DNA from: Bacillota bacterium
GTDB taxonomy: Bacteria; Bacillota; Clostridia; Peptostreptococcales; Anaerovoracaceae
Reading direction: 5' to 3'
Assembly (NCBI GenBank): GCA_017626845.1
Contig: JAGAHX010000052.1
Span: 1 to 46,434, forward strand
Length of the DNA stretch: 46,434 nucleotides
Positions within the stretch are counted from its first letter, which is position 1. The number at the start of each line of letters is the position of its first letter. Shown piece after piece: positions 1 to 6,997 of the stretch. The notes under the pieces were generated by a model. The model saw only the letters and a list, made by a program, of their open reading frames with translations, ran no database searches and was not told the DNA's origin. The translations under genes were made by a program, and so were the position numbers.

Positions 1-5
1 AACGT

Positions 6-1685
6 ATGACAGAAAGCAAACGACCGAAGGTCTACAAGAGCAGAAAACTGCGGGTCATCCCCCTCGGCGGTCTTCACGAGATCGGCAAGAACATGACCGT
101 GCTGGAATACGGAAACGACATCATGATCATCGACTGCGGCATGGCATTCCCCGACGACGAGATGCTGGGGATCGACGTGGTCATCCCGGACTTCAGCTAT
201 CTCGTCGCCAACAGCGACAAGATCCGGGGCCTCGTCATCACCCATGCCCACGAGGATCACATCGGCGCCATTCCGTATCTGCTCCAAAAGCTCAACGTGC
301 CCATTTACAGCACGCGGCTGACCCTCGGATTTATCAAAAATAAATTGAAAGAACACAAGGTGGAGGCCGACCTGCACGAGATCTCCCCGGGGGATGAGAT
401 CCGCCTGGGCGTCTTCCGGGTCGAAGCCATCCACACCACCCACAGCGTCGCGGATTCGCTGGCGCTGTGCATCGATACGCCGGTGGGCAAGGTCTTCCAC
501 ACAGGAGACTTTAAGATCGACTATACGCCCGTGGACGGCGAACCTCTCGACCTTAACCGCCTGGCGGCTCTGGGCGACGAAGGCGTGCTGCTGCTGATGG
601 CGGACAGCACCAATGCGGCCCGCAGGGGATATACGCCCTCCGAAAAGCAGGTGGGCATCGCGCTGAACAACATCTTCGCTTCCACGAAGAAACGCATCAT
701 CATCGCGATCTTCGCCTCCAACGTGCACCGTGCCCAGCGCATCATCGACATGGCGGTGGCCAACGGGCGGAAGGTAGCCATCTCCGGCCGCAGCATGGAG
801 AACATGGTGCGGATCGCGGAGGAACTGGGCTACCTGGACATCCCCGACGGCACGCTGGTGGAGATGAACAAGATCAAGAATATCCCCGACGATAAACTGG
901 TGATCATGACCACCGGCAGCCAGGGAGAACCCATGAGCGCGCTGGCCCGCATGGCCAACAGCATGCACCGGCAGGTGCAGATCCGGCCGGGAGATATGGT
1001 CATCCTGTCTTCCACCGCCGTTCCCGGAAACGAGAAGATGGTGTCCAACGTCGTCAACTCCTTGATGGAGAAGGGGGCGGAGGTCATCTACAACGATATC
1101 GCCGAGACCCATGTTTCGGGTCACGCATCCAGCGAAGAGCTGAAACTCATCCACACGCTGCTGCGTCCCAGCTTCTTTATGCCGGTCCACGGCGAGATGA
1201 AGCATCTGATGGCCCACGCCCAGATCGCGGAGAGCCTGGGGCTCGACAAGAGCCGCATCCTGCTGGGCGCCAACGGCGACGTGTTCGAGCTGACCCGCGG
1301 AAAGGCCAAAAAGGCGAAGGAAACGGTCCACGCCGGCGCTGTGATGGTGGACGGCCTGGGGATCGGAGATGTCGGAAGTTCCGTGCTGAAGGAGCGTTCC
1401 TACCTGTCCGAAGCCGGCCTCATCGTGATGGCAGCCTGCTTCGAGAACGGCAGGCTGGTGAGCGGCCCGCAGCTGGAATCCAAAGGGTTCGTCTATGTCA
1501 AGGAAAACCGGAACCTGCTGGAGGAAGCCCGCATCGCCGTGGAAGAGGAACTCATGTTCTGCATGGATTCCGGCAAACACGACGTGAACGCCATGGCCGA
1601 TGTCTGCAAGAGCAGACTGCGCAACTTCATCTATGAGAAGACGGAGCGCAGTCCTGTCATCATTCCGGTATTTATGGAGGTTTAA
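6..1685 (+). CDS. rnj: Ribonuclease J (metallo-beta-lactamase/beta-CASP RNase)
   Basis: This 559-residue protein is a full-length RNase J, a 5'-3' exo- and endoribonuclease of mRNA decay and rRNA maturation in the cytoplasm. The metallo-beta-lactamase motif HAHEDH lies at residues 80-85 and should bind the two active-site metals; a further metal-site stretch HTTHS and the GDFKID segment follow. The beta-CASP domain occupies the middle (around 220-370, with SGRSMENM and TTGSQGEP), followed by PVHGE and a C-terminal domain ending in the KSRLRNFIYEKT stretch common to the family. The ATG is only five bases inside the window, so its ribosome binding site and promoter cannot be seen. It is followed three bases later by a YlbF-family gene, suggesting one transcript. 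The family call is secure; J1 versus J2 cannot be decided. Confidence 0.96.
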   Translation: MTESKRPKVYKSRKLRVIPLGGLHEIGKNMTVLEYGNDIMIIDCGMAFPDDEMLGIDVVIPDFSYLVANSDKIRGLVITHAHEDHIGAIPYLLQKLNVPIYSTRLTLGFIKNKLKEHKVEADLHEISPGDEIRLGVFRVEAIHTTHSVADSLALCIDTPVGKVFHTGDFKIDYTPVDGEPLDLNRLAALGDEGVLLLMADSTNAARRGYTPSEKQVGIALNNIFASTKKRIIIAIFASNVHRAQRIIDMAVANGRKVAISGRSMENMVRIAEELGYLDIPDGTLVEMNKIKNIPDDKLVIMTTGSQGEPMSALARMANSMHRQVQIRPGDMVILSSTAVPGNEKMVSNVVNSLMEKGAEVIYNDIAETHVSGHASSEELKLIHTLLRPSFFMPVHGEMKHLMAHAQIAESLGLDKSRILLGANGDVFELTRGKAKKAKETVHAGAVMVDGLGIGDVGSSVLKERSYLSEAGLIVMAACFENGRLVSGPQLESKGFVYVKENRNLLEEARIAVEEELMFCMDSGKHDVNAMADVCKSRLRNFIYEKTERSPVIIPVFMEV

Positions 1686-1688
1686 GAT

Positions 1689-2027
1689 ATGAACAACGTA
1701 TACGATCTGGCCCACGATCTGGCAAGATCCTTAAAGGAAACGGATCAGTACAAGAATTACGTGGCGGCAAAAGCCAAGGTAGACGCCGAGCCGTCCCTGG
1801 CGAAGATGGTGAACGACTTCCAGGATAAGAACATGGAAGTGCAGACCCAGATGATGCTCAATGGTGGCAAGGCGCCCGAAGAGATGATGCAGCAGGTACA
1901 ACAGCTGTACGCCGTTGTGGCGCAGGATCCGCTGGCAGCCCAGTATTTCGCAGCGGAGATGGCTTATACGCAGGTAGTGTCCGAGATCTACGGCATCCTG
2001 GGAGAGGCGGTGCGCTTTGAAAAATAA
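1689..2027 (+). CDS. YlbF/YmcA-family protein
   Basis: This is a 112-residue, largely alpha-helical protein of the YlbF/YmcA (Com_YlbF, formerly DUF964) family. Typical features are the N-terminal VYDLAHDLARSLKETDQYKN segment, the KVDAEPSLAKMVNDFQDK helix and a C-terminal helix ending VSEIYGILGEAVRFEK. In Bacillus subtilis, YlbF, YmcA and YaaT form a complex that steers RNase Y and affects competence and sporulation. Here the gene starts three bases after the RNase J stop codon, so coupling with an RNA-decay enzyme is visible, although the partner is RNase J and not RNase Y. Its end overlaps the next gene by 11 bases. Family membership is clear; the exact role is inferred. Confidence 0.88.
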   Translation: MNNVYDLAHDLARSLKETDQYKNYVAAKAKVDAEPSLAKMVNDFQDKNMEVQTQMMLNGGKAPEEMMQQVQQLYAVVAQDPLAAQYFAAEMAYTQVVSEIYGILGEAVRFEK

Positions 2028-3090
2028 ATATGAACAGAGGATCGAACGCCTGCAGGCGAAGTTTGCGGCAGCAGGCATCGACGGTCTTTACATCAATCAC
2101 ATAGAAAACGTTTCTTATTTTACCGGCAAGAAGGGGAACGACTGCACGCTGTGGATCACCCCGACGAGAGCCACCATCCTGACGGACTTCCGTTACCGGG
2201 AGATGGCGCAGGAGCTCACCTGGCTCAACTTCTACGAGACCAGCGGTACAGCCCGTCCCATCGATCTGCTGCAGGCCTGCCCCTATAAGAAGATCGGTGT
2301 GGAAAGAGATTATCTGCCCCTGAGCGATTATCTGGACTTCACGAAAAAGCTGGAAGGCAAGGAGATCCTTCCGGTGGAAGGCCTGGTGGAAGACCTGCGC
2401 ATGGTGAAGGACGAAGAGGAGATGGAACTTACCCGTCAGGCGGAGGAGATCTCCGCCAGAGCGTTCCTGTACATGCTGGATTACTTAAAGCCCGGCGTTA
2501 CCGAACGCGACGCGGCGGTGGAACTGGAGCACTGGATGCTCACCCACGGCGGCGAGGGCATCTCCTTCGATACGATCTGCGTCTCCGGCGCCAAGAGCAG
2601 TTATCCCCACGGTGTCCCGGGCGATAAGAAGATCGAAGACGGCGACTTCGTCACGATGGACTACGGAACCATGGTGGGCGGCTATCATGCGGACATGACC
2701 CGCACAGTCGCCATCGGCCACGCGACGGACGAGATGAAGAAGGTCTACGAGACCGTACGGCTGGCCCAGCAGACCTGCTGCGATAAGATCCATGCAGGAA
2801 TGAAAGGGGACGAATGCCACAAGATCGCGGCGGACATCATCGCAGCCGCGGGTTACGGCGAGTACTTCGGCCATGGTCTGGGTCACGGAACGGGCCTGGA
2901 GATCCACGAATCTCCCCGGTTCAGCCCCCTGTATCCCAAGACGATTCCGGAAAACACCATCATGTCCATCGAACCGGGCATCTATCTGCCGGGCAAATTC
3001 GGTGTTAGAATCGAAGACTTGTGCATTGTAAAAGCAGATGGTATAATAAACCTTACGTTAACAGCTCCCAAAGAGTTAATCATTATCTAA
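2017..3090 (+). CDS. pepP: Xaa-Pro aminopeptidase (M24B family)
   Basis: This 357-residue cytoplasmic metallopeptidase removes N-terminal residues preceding proline. It has the creatinase-type N-terminal domain (about 1-125) and the pita-bread catalytic domain with metal ligands in MDYGTMVGGYHADMTRT, GHGLGHGTG and SIEPGIYLPG-KFGVRIED. The proposed start is a TTG at 2017 inside the upstream gene, with a GGGAGAGG stretch just before it; the nearby ATG at 2030 is in another frame. The last 30 or so codons are unusually AT-rich (ATA, TTA, TTG, AGA) because an EF-P promoter appears to be embedded there. The M24 family is certain; whether the cell uses it as PepP or PepQ is less so. Confidence 0.92.
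   Translation: MKNKYEQRIERLQAKFAAAGIDGLYINHIENVSYFTGKKGNDCTLWITPTRATILTDFRYREMAQELTWLNFYETSGTARPIDLLQACPYKKIGVERDYLPLSDYLDFTKKLEGKEILPVEGLVEDLRMVKDEEEMELTRQAEEISARAFLYMLDYLKPGVTERDAAVELEHWMLTHGGEGISFDTICVSGAKSSYPHGVPGDKKIEDGDFVTMDYGTMVGGYHADMTRTVAIGHATDEMKKVYETVRLAQQTCCDKIHAGMKGDECHKIAADIIAAAGYGEYFGHGLGHGTGLEIHESPRFSPLYPKTIPENTIMSIEPGIYLPGKFGVRIEDLCIVKADGIINLTLTAPKELIII
3019..3047 (+). promoter_or_regulatory. Probable sigma-A promoter for efp, inside the pepP 3' end
   Basis: TTGTGC (3019-3024) and a perfect TATAAT (3042-3047) are separated by 17 bases. The predicted start of transcription is near 3054, giving a leader of about 64 bases to the EF-P ATG at 3118. It lies wholly within coding sequence, whose codon use turns AT-rich exactly here. 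Confidence 0.65.
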
Positions 3091-3117
3091 TCTAATACAT
3101 TTGGAGGAACCTACCCT

Positions 3118-3681
3118 ATGATTACTGCAGGCGATTTCAGAAACGGCATTACCTTCGAGATCAACGGCGAACCCCACGTCGTCATCTCCTTCCAGCACGT
3201 TAAGCCGGGCAAAGGCGCTGCGTTCGTACGCACCAAGTACAGAAACATTCTGACCGGTGCTACCCGCGAAGAAGCCTTCAACCCCAGCGACAAGTTCGAA
3301 CAGGCTCACATCGACCGTAAGAAGATGACCTATTCCTACAACGACGGCGAACTCTATTACTTTATGGATCCGGATACCTTCGACATGGTTCCCTTTACAC
3401 AGGACATTGTGGAAGATGCCATCAAGTACATCCGCGAGAACGATGAAGTTACCGTTTCCTTCTTCAAGGAAAAGCCTTTCCTCGTAGAAGCTCCCAACTT
3501 TGTTAACCTGAAGGTCATCGAGACCGAACCGGGCGTCAAGGGCGACACCGCGACCAACGTTACCAAGAACGCAGTCGTAGAGACCGGCGCTACCGTTCAG
3601 GTGCCCATCTTCATCGAAGAAGGCGAACTCATCCAGATCGATACCAGAGACGGTTCTTATCTGGGCAGAGCCAAGGAATGA
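3118..3681 (+). CDS. efp: Elongation factor P
   Basis: This 187-residue protein has the normal length of EF-P, which binds ribosomes stalled at polyproline stretches and promotes peptide bond formation. The KOW-like N-terminal domain contains [16 protein letters not shown], with Lys32 at the loop tip that reaches the peptidyl transferase centre and is modified in several bacteria. Two OB domains follow, with the signature region [19 protein letters not shown] and the C-terminal [10 protein letters not shown] strong GGAGG precedes the ATG by about nine bases. Codon choice (GTT, GCT, ACC) differs from the neighbours and resembles a highly expressed gene. It has its own promoter upstream and a terminator 25 bases after the stop, so it is probably also transcribed alone. 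Confidence 0.97.
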   Translation: MITAGDFRNGITFEINGEPHVVISFQHVKPGKGAAFVRTKYRNILTGATREEAFNPSDKFEQAHIDRKKMTYSYNDGELYYFMDPDTFDMVPFTQDIVEDAIKYIRENDEVTVSFFKEKPFLVEAPNFVNLKVIETEPGVKGDTATNVTKNAVVETGATVQVPIFIEEGELIQIDTRDGSYLGRAKE

Positions 3682-3705
3682 TCTGAGCCGAAATAGATCC
3701 TATCA

Positions 3706-3732
3706 GCGGAAGGTGCATGCCTTCCGCTTTTT
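3706..3732 (+). terminator. Rho-independent terminator after efp
   Basis: GCGGAAGG (3706-3713) pairs perfectly with CCTTCCGC (3720-3727) around a six-base loop, followed directly by five T residues. Confidence 0.9.
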
Positions 3733-3753
3733 GCGATATTTAAAATGTGTTTA

Positions 3754-3930
3754 CGCCAGATTTCTTTTCGCTGCCGCTCGAGAATCTGGTGTTTCTACGG
3801 TTTCTTTCGTGTGCCGTTTCGGGACTTCGGGCCGGACTCGGCCGGTTTACACTCAAAAACCGGAAACACAGACGTGAGCTGAGCTTGTCGAAGCACGATT
3901 CTCTCACAAGCAGCTCAAAGAAATCGGGCG
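3754..3930. repeat. Imperfect long inverted-repeat element (MITE-like candidate)
   Basis: The ends of this 177-bp non-coding stretch are inverted copies of one another. CGCCA-GATTTCTTT (3754-3767) matches AAAGAAATC-GGGCG (3917-3930), GCTGC (3770-3774) matches GCAGC (3910-3914), and AGAATC (3781-3786) matches GATTCT (3897-3902), all in register. The interior has a further inverted match, GTGTTTC (near 3789) against GAAACAC (near 3863). The 15-mer CTGAGCTTGTCGAAG (3879-3893) inside the right half resembles a repeat motif that recurs in many bacterial genomes. No transposase and no clear target duplication are present. Whether other copies exist in this genome is unknown. Confidence 0.5.
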
Positions 3931-3948
3931 AGCAATTCTTCAATATGG

Positions 3949-3954
3949 TACAAT
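3949..3954 (+). promoter_or_regulatory. Possible -10 element for the 3971-8125 operon
   Basis: TACAAT lies 17 bases before the ATG at 3971, in the AT-rich strip that follows the inverted-repeat element. No good -35 hexamer is found 16-18 bases upstream, so this is only a weak candidate. Confidence 0.3.
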
Positions 3955-3970
3955 GTAACGGGAGAAACCA

Positions 3971-4423
3971 ATGTTTACTAAGTACGACCGCATCATCGAA
4001 CATCTGATCGACGGACCTTACTGGGTGGCAGACATCCTGCCGAAACGGGTACCGGCCGGCAAACCGGACCGGTATTTTGACGTGGAACGGTATTTCCTGC
4101 AGCCGGAGCGGATCCGGGAGATCTACCGTAATTATGCGGAGGTTTTCATCCGGCTCAACTGTTATTACAGCATGGCAGTTTCCTTTGATTGCGGCGAAAG
4201 CTGGGAAGTGGATCCGGATCCGTCCGAATTCGTGAGGAACGTTCTGGAAGCATCGGATACGGCGCAGCTGCGGGTCCTTTTCCCGGAGCAGCGCGCCATG
4301 ATCGACCTGGATTTCGGCTATACAGACCTTGCCGTCTACGATCCGGATTCGAACATCCTGGATCTGCTGCGGCCCATGCTCCTAGCGGAAGGTTTTTTCC
4401 TTTGGCCGGGGGAGGAATCTTGA
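3971..4423 (+). CDS. Hypothetical protein, 150 residues
   Basis: I do not recognise this protein. It is acidic, soluble-looking (no signal peptide or membrane segment) and rich in aromatic residues, with a run of Tyr/Phe in the first half (DRYFDVERYFLQPE, then RLNCYYSMAVSFDCGESWEVD). A possible enzyme-like motif is not evident. A GGGAG sequence stands about six bases before the ATG. It is the first gene of a same-strand cluster of eight with gaps of 30 bases or less, so it is probably co-transcribed with the two small unknown genes after it. Coding nature is supported by normal codon use and by the clean ribosome binding site. Confidence 0.75.
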   Translation: MFTKYDRIIEHLIDGPYWVADILPKRVPAGKPDRYFDVERYFLQPERIREIYRNYAEVFIRLNCYYSMAVSFDCGESWEVDPDPSEFVRNVLEASDTAQLRVLFPEQRAMIDLDFGYTDLAVYDPDSNILDLLRPMLLAEGFFLWPGEES

Positions 4424-4453
4424 TCCATATTCTCTGAGGGAGGTGGAATCAGC

Positions 4454-4840
4454 ATGAAAACAACGATCACAAAAAAGCTCCTCAAGGAGAGTGCTGCCGG
4501 CGGCAAAGGTCTGGTGAATGCCATGTTCTTTGCACTGCAGCGGAAAGCTCAGCGCAAACAGGGGATAGGGGACCCGGAAAAGGCGTACTTCAAGCGGATG
4601 ACCGTTACGGATAAGGCGGAGATGAAAGATCCGGATCCGGATAACCCGAGCAACGCGTGGGCATATTATTACATGCTGTATTTCGGAGAAGAAAAAACAG
4701 GCGTGGAAGTGGACAAGAAGGAATTCGACCGCGCACAACCGGGTATGGCCTACTATGTGGCATTCTACTCAGAAAGCGACCGAGCTTTCTCCTGCTTCGA
4801 CGCAGACCGGTACGAACCGGATCCGGCGATGCTGCGCTGA
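4454..4840 (+). CDS. Hypothetical protein, 128 residues
   Basis: I do not recognise this protein. The N-terminal 45 residues are strongly basic (MKTTITKKLLKES, then LQRKAQRKQG), and the rest is acidic with an aromatic patch (NAWAYYYMLYFGEE and MAYYVAFYSES). No signal peptide, transmembrane helix or metal-binding motif is visible. A GGGAGGTGG stretch precedes the ATG by about seven bases, a very strong ribosome binding site. It lies 30 bases after the previous unknown gene and 18 bases before the next, so the three are likely to be expressed together. Confidence 0.75.
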   Translation: MKTTITKKLLKESAAGGKGLVNAMFFALQRKAQRKQGIGDPEKAYFKRMTVTDKAEMKDPDPDNPSNAWAYYYMLYFGEEKTGVEVDKKEFDRAQPGMAYYVAFYSESDRAFSCFDADRYEPDPAMLR

Positions 4841-4858
4841 TCCGCGGAGGAAACGTCT

Positions 4859-5155
4859 TTGAAAGAAACGCGCAGCGAAAAACTCTATGAACTGATGACG
4901 CGCAAAGGCTATCCGTCTGAGTTTGCCGACCTTGTCGCACAGCAGATGCATACGCCCTACACGGAAGAACGGATGATCGCCTACGTTAGCCGGGCGGGAA
5001 TAGTGCCGCCACAGGAATTCGCAGATGAGATGCTGGCGATCCTGGCGGAACGGGACCGGCTCCGGGGCAAACACATCGCAGAATATGCGCAGGCGAAAGT
5101 CAACGCGCTTTACAACAGCGGCCTGGATACAGGGGAGGACGGAGATGATCGCTAA
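4859..5155 (+). CDS. Hypothetical protein, 98 residues, TTG start
   Basis: This small helical protein is not recognised by me. It begins MKETRSEKLYELMTRKGYPSE and has conserved-looking segments FADLVAQQMHTPYTEERM and VPPQEFADEMLAILAERDR. No membrane segment or signal peptide is present. The start is TTG at 4859, chosen because GGAGG (4846-4850) sits eight bases before it and no ATG follows until well into the protein. The stop overlaps the start of the hydrolase gene by 11 bases, implying translational coupling. Possibly a small regulatory or adaptor protein, but nothing in the sequence proves that. Confidence 0.72.
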   Translation: MKETRSEKLYELMTRKGYPSEFADLVAQQMHTPYTEERMIAYVSRAGIVPPQEFADEMLAILAERDRLRGKHIAEYAQAKVNALYNSGLDTGEDGDDR

Positions 5156-5804
5156 GACTCTGTTTTTCGGTGACCCGAAAGCGCAGATCCAGCTCGTCCA
5201 GCTGACGGGCGGGGACGAAGAGGAATTTCTGTCTTCTGAATTCGGGAAGATCCGGGAATTGTCCGGGCGCAGCGAATTCGGTCTGACCGCCGTCCTGGTG
5301 GATAACTGGAACCGGGACCTGTCTCCCTGGGAGGCGCCGCCGGTGTTCGGCAGCGAAGGATTCGGCGGAGGGGCACAGGACACGCTAGAAGCCGTCTTGA
5401 CTTCCGTCGTGCCGCAGATCCGCATGCAGGCAGGGGAAGACGCAAAACTGCTCTTGGGCGGCTATTCGCTGGCCGGACTGTTTGCGGTCTGGGCGGCCTG
5501 CCGGACGGATGTTTTCTGCGGCGTAGCAAGCGCCTCCGGATCTTTATGGTTTCCGGGATTTCTGGACTATGTGAAGGGTCACCCCTTGCAGACGGAGGCC
5601 GTCTATCTCAGCCTCGGCGATAAGGAAGAGAAGACCCGCAACCCTGTGATGCGTACCGTAGGCGACTGCGTGCGGGAAGCGCATGCTTTTCTTGCGGAGC
5701 GGGGCATGCGGACCGTCCTGGAATGGAATCCGGGCAATCATTTTAAGGAACCGGATCTGCGCATGGCGAAGGGCTTTGCGTGGCTGCTGGAAGAGGAGGC
5801 ATAA
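5145..5804 (+). CDS. Alpha/beta-hydrolase, esterase-like
   Basis: The 219-residue product looks like a compact alpha/beta-hydrolase of the esterase D type. The nucleophile elbow GYSLAG is at 106-111 (Ser108), an acidic residue is likely near GDKEE (159-162), and the catalytic histidine is probably His199 in GNHFKEPD. No secretion signal is present. The same reading frame is open further upstream to 5025, but the ATG at 5145 is preferred: it follows GGGGAGGACGGAG and the upstream translation (MRCWRSWRNG) is out-of-frame sequence of the preceding gene. The nitroreductase ATG follows two bases after its stop codon. The substrate cannot be told. Confidence 0.8.
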   Translation: MIAKTLFFGDPKAQIQLVQLTGGDEEEFLSSEFGKIRELSGRSEFGLTAVLVDNWNRDLSPWEAPPVFGSEGFGGGAQDTLEAVLTSVVPQIRMQAGEDAKLLLGGYSLAGLFAVWAACRTDVFCGVASASGSLWFPGFLDYVKGHPLQTEAVYLSLGDKEEKTRNPVMRTVGDCVREAHAFLAERGMRTVLEWNPGNHFKEPDLRMAKGFAWLLEEEA

Positions 5805-5805
5805 C

Positions 5806-6369
5806 ATGAGTTTATTAAAAGAGATCGAATCGAGAAGAAGCGTAAGGCGGTACCGGGATCTTCCGGTCAGCCGTGAGCAGGTGATGGAGATCCTGGAAGC
5901 AGGACGGTTGTCTTTGTCCGGCAGCAATACGCAGCCCTGGCGGTTTATGGTCATCACAGACCCGCAAAAGAAATCCGCGGTCGTAAAGGCCGACAACGAC
6001 CAGGAATGGATGCTCCAGGCTCCGGTCTTTATCGCTTGCCTCGCCGACCTAAAGAGCAGACAGCACGAGGCGCCGGTACCGGAAAACACGCTGGAAACCA
6101 GCCCGGATAACCTTGTGAAACTCGTGATCCGCGATACGGCCATCGCGGTTTCCTTCATGATCCTGCAGGCAGAACATATGGGTCTTGCCACCTGCTGGAC
6201 GGGATGGTACGACCAGCGGGAAATGCGGAAAGCTTTAGGCATTAACGACGAATATTACGTAAGCGGCATCCTGACCGTCGGGTACGGAGCGGAATCGCCG
6301 GATCCGCGTCCTAGGCTCTCCATGGAAGAGATCCTTCTCTCCGATGATCTCTCTGCGGAAAGGAAGTGA
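5806..6369 (+). CDS. Nitroreductase-family flavoprotein
   Basis: This 187-residue protein belongs to the FMN-dependent nitroreductase family. It opens with the typical ESRRSVRRY phosphate-binding segment (residues 8-16), has SGSNTQPWRF (35-44) lining the flavin, and a second FMN segment around AEHMGLATCWTGWYD and ILTVGYGAE. Such enzymes reduce nitroaromatics, quinones or flavins with NAD(P)H and work as dimers in the cytoplasm. The ATG at 5806 follows GAGGAGG; the longer open frame from 5683 is non-coding overlap with the hydrolase gene. Its stop codon overlaps the GTG of the next gene, so it is translationally coupled to a LUD-domain protein. Confidence 0.9.
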   Translation: MSLLKEIESRRSVRRYRDLPVSREQVMEILEAGRLSLSGSNTQPWRFMVITDPQKKSAVVKADNDQEWMLQAPVFIACLADLKSRQHEAPVPENTLETSPDNLVKLVIRDTAIAVSFMILQAEHMGLATCWTGWYDQREMRKALGINDEYYVSGILTVGYGAESPDPRPRLSMEEILLSDDLSAERK

Positions 6370-6977
6370 ACCCGTTGTTTGAAGTTCTAAAAGAAAATCT
6401 GGAGAAAAAGGGTTATGAGGTCCGTGTTTTTGCCTCGGCATCGGAAGCTTCGGAGTACCTGGACAAACGGATCGACGGCAAGTCCGTCGGCATCGGCGGA
6501 TCCGTGACCGTTCATCAGATGGGACTTACGGAGAAGCTTTCGGGTCATAATGCGGTCTGTACGCATGAAATCCTTCCGGAAGGGATGAGCGTAATGGAAG
6601 CGAGGCGGACGGCATCCCGGTCCGATGTTTATATCAGTTCCGTGAATGCGGTCGCAGAGACCGGAGAGATCGTAAACATCGACAACACGGGTAACCGTGC
6701 GGCTGCGATCTCTTTCGGGCCGGAGACCGTTTATCTGGTCGTTGGACGGAACAAGGTCGCAGAAACGCTGGAACAGGCGGTCTGGCGGGCCCGCAACGTT
6801 GCTGCGCCGCGGAATGCAAAGCGGCTGAACCGGAAGACGCCCTGTGCAGTAAAGGGCGACAAATGCTACGACTGCAGCAGTCCCGAGCGGATCTGCCGCA
6901 ACCTGTCCATCCTTTGGACAAAACCGACGGGAGCGGCTTACGTGGTCGTCCTGATCGATGAAGAACTGGGGTATTGA
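6366..6977 (+). CDS. LUD-domain (DUF162) protein with four-cysteine motif
   Basis: The 203-residue product matches the LUD/LutC-like fold: a Rossmann-like core with GIGGSVTVHQMG (42-53) and SSVNAVAETGEIVNIDNTGN (91-110). Family members in lactate utilisation operons (LutB, LutC) take part in electron transfer, but this short clostridial form occurs alone and its function is not established. A cysteine set at C160, C167, C170 and C177 near the C terminus could bind iron-sulfur or zinc; this is inference. The start is GTG at 6366, overlapping the nitroreductase stop, after GGAAAGGAAG. The adjacent nitroreductase supports a redox role. Confidence 0.85.
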   Translation: MNPLFEVLKENLEKKGYEVRVFASASEASEYLDKRIDGKSVGIGGSVTVHQMGLTEKLSGHNAVCTHEILPEGMSVMEARRTASRSDVYISSVNAVAETGEIVNIDNTGNRAAAISFGPETVYLVVGRNKVAETLEQAVWRARNVAAPRNAKRLNRKTPCAVKGDKCYDCSSPERICRNLSILWTKPTGAAYVVVLIDEELGY

Positions 6978-6997
6978 ACGGAGGCCCGTATTCATAA

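Noticed and set aside
3747-4007. 86-residue ORF in the gap after efp
   Set aside because: It lies inside the inverted-repeat element and overlaps the start of the next gene; no ribosome binding site and an atypical amino acid make-up.
5025-5144. N-terminal extension of the esterase-like gene
   Set aside because: Frame overlaps the preceding gene and translates into Arg/Trp-rich sequence; a strong ribosome binding site supports the start at 5145. The same reasoning removed extensions of the genes starting at 5806, 8351, 26371, 26802, 37645 and 43443.
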